Made by a program: the position numbers and the translations under genes
The notes under the pieces: generated by a model
What the model saw: only the letters and a program-made list of their open reading frames with translations
What the model was told of the DNA's origin: nothing
The model's database searches: none
NCBI GenBank assembly: GCA_029706075.1
Contig: JAINUG010000018.1
Location: 1,054,001-1,118,000 of the forward strand
DNA from: Aldrovandia affinis
Lineage: Eukaryota; Chordata; Actinopteri; Notacanthiformes; Halosauridae
Direction of reading: 5' to 3'
DNA: 64,000 nt
Part shown: in pieces, positions 63,780 through 64,000 of the stretch
Numbering within the stretch: position 1 is the stretch's first letter
Layout: the number at the start of each line of letters is the position of its first letter

Positions 63780-64000
63780 CTGTGAACAGAGGCCGAGGCT
63801 TCATCACACCGCTCATCTACACGATCTTACACACGCCATCCTCAGCTACACAAACACGCTCCGCTTCCATTGGGGTGAACTTATGTGACTTTAGAATGTT
63901 GATTCCCCATTTATGTGTGGAAATAAGCATTGTGTACATAAATATTAAAGTTAGTTCACTTATGACTTCTTTTGGTCAAAAATGTGTATTAAAGGAAAAG
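63780..64000 (-). other. Last intron of the SPAG1-like gene
   Basis: Sequence upstream, on the - strand, of the acceptor at 63780. No further exon is seen before the window ends. Confidence 0.5.

Overview
This is a stretch of a vertebrate nuclear genome, almost certainly a teleost fish. It contains spliced genes with GT-AG introns, many fish-type repeats (Tc1, hAT, L2-type LINEs, tRNA-derived SINEs), long CA/TG microsatellites and no bacterial-style gene packing. L2-type 3' tails ending in TGTAA repeats resemble the eel UnaL2/UnaSINE families, so an eel-like (elopomorph) fish is possible. Similar tails occur in other teleosts, so this is only a hint.

The one complete host gene is an RNF19A (dorfin) orthologue on the + strand, a RING-between-RING E3 ubiquitin ligase. 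A likely non-coding first exon ends at 26210, just downstream of a TCTCGCGAGA core-promoter element (25927-25936). After a ~17.4 kb intron, nine coding exons run from 43593 to 58817 and encode a predicted 758-residue protein: basic N-terminus, Ser-rich stretch, RING1, IBR, catalytic RING2, two membrane segments and a long conserved cytosolic tail. The 3' UTR probably ends near 60415. At the right edge, the last coding exon of a second gene lies on the - strand (63651-63779). Its product resembles the C-terminus of SPAG1, and RNF19A and SPAG1 are also tail-to-tail in human.

The left 25 kb is intergenic and built of nested mobile elements: a Tc1 copy at the left edge, a 267-bp hAT MITE (2747-3013), an L2-like LINE broken by a rearranged Tc1 element (3490-5600), a second LINE tail, a UnaL2-like LINE (6922-7870), and a 1.4 kb hAT element inside another L2 tail (9826-11243). 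The most striking structure is a 4.19 kb palindromic DNA element (17779-21971). It interrupts a LINE reverse-transcriptase frame with a 3-bp target duplication. Each arm carries an identical CXC-type cysteine-rich reading frame, and the unique centre holds more of the same gene.

The RNF19A introns hold further insertions: a 617-bp hAT element with a BED zinc-finger ORF in intron 1, a Tc1 copy in intron 4, a Harbinger-like element in intron 9, SINEs, and minisatellites close to exon borders. A 0.95 kb foldback element and a pair of nested SINEs lie between the two host genes.
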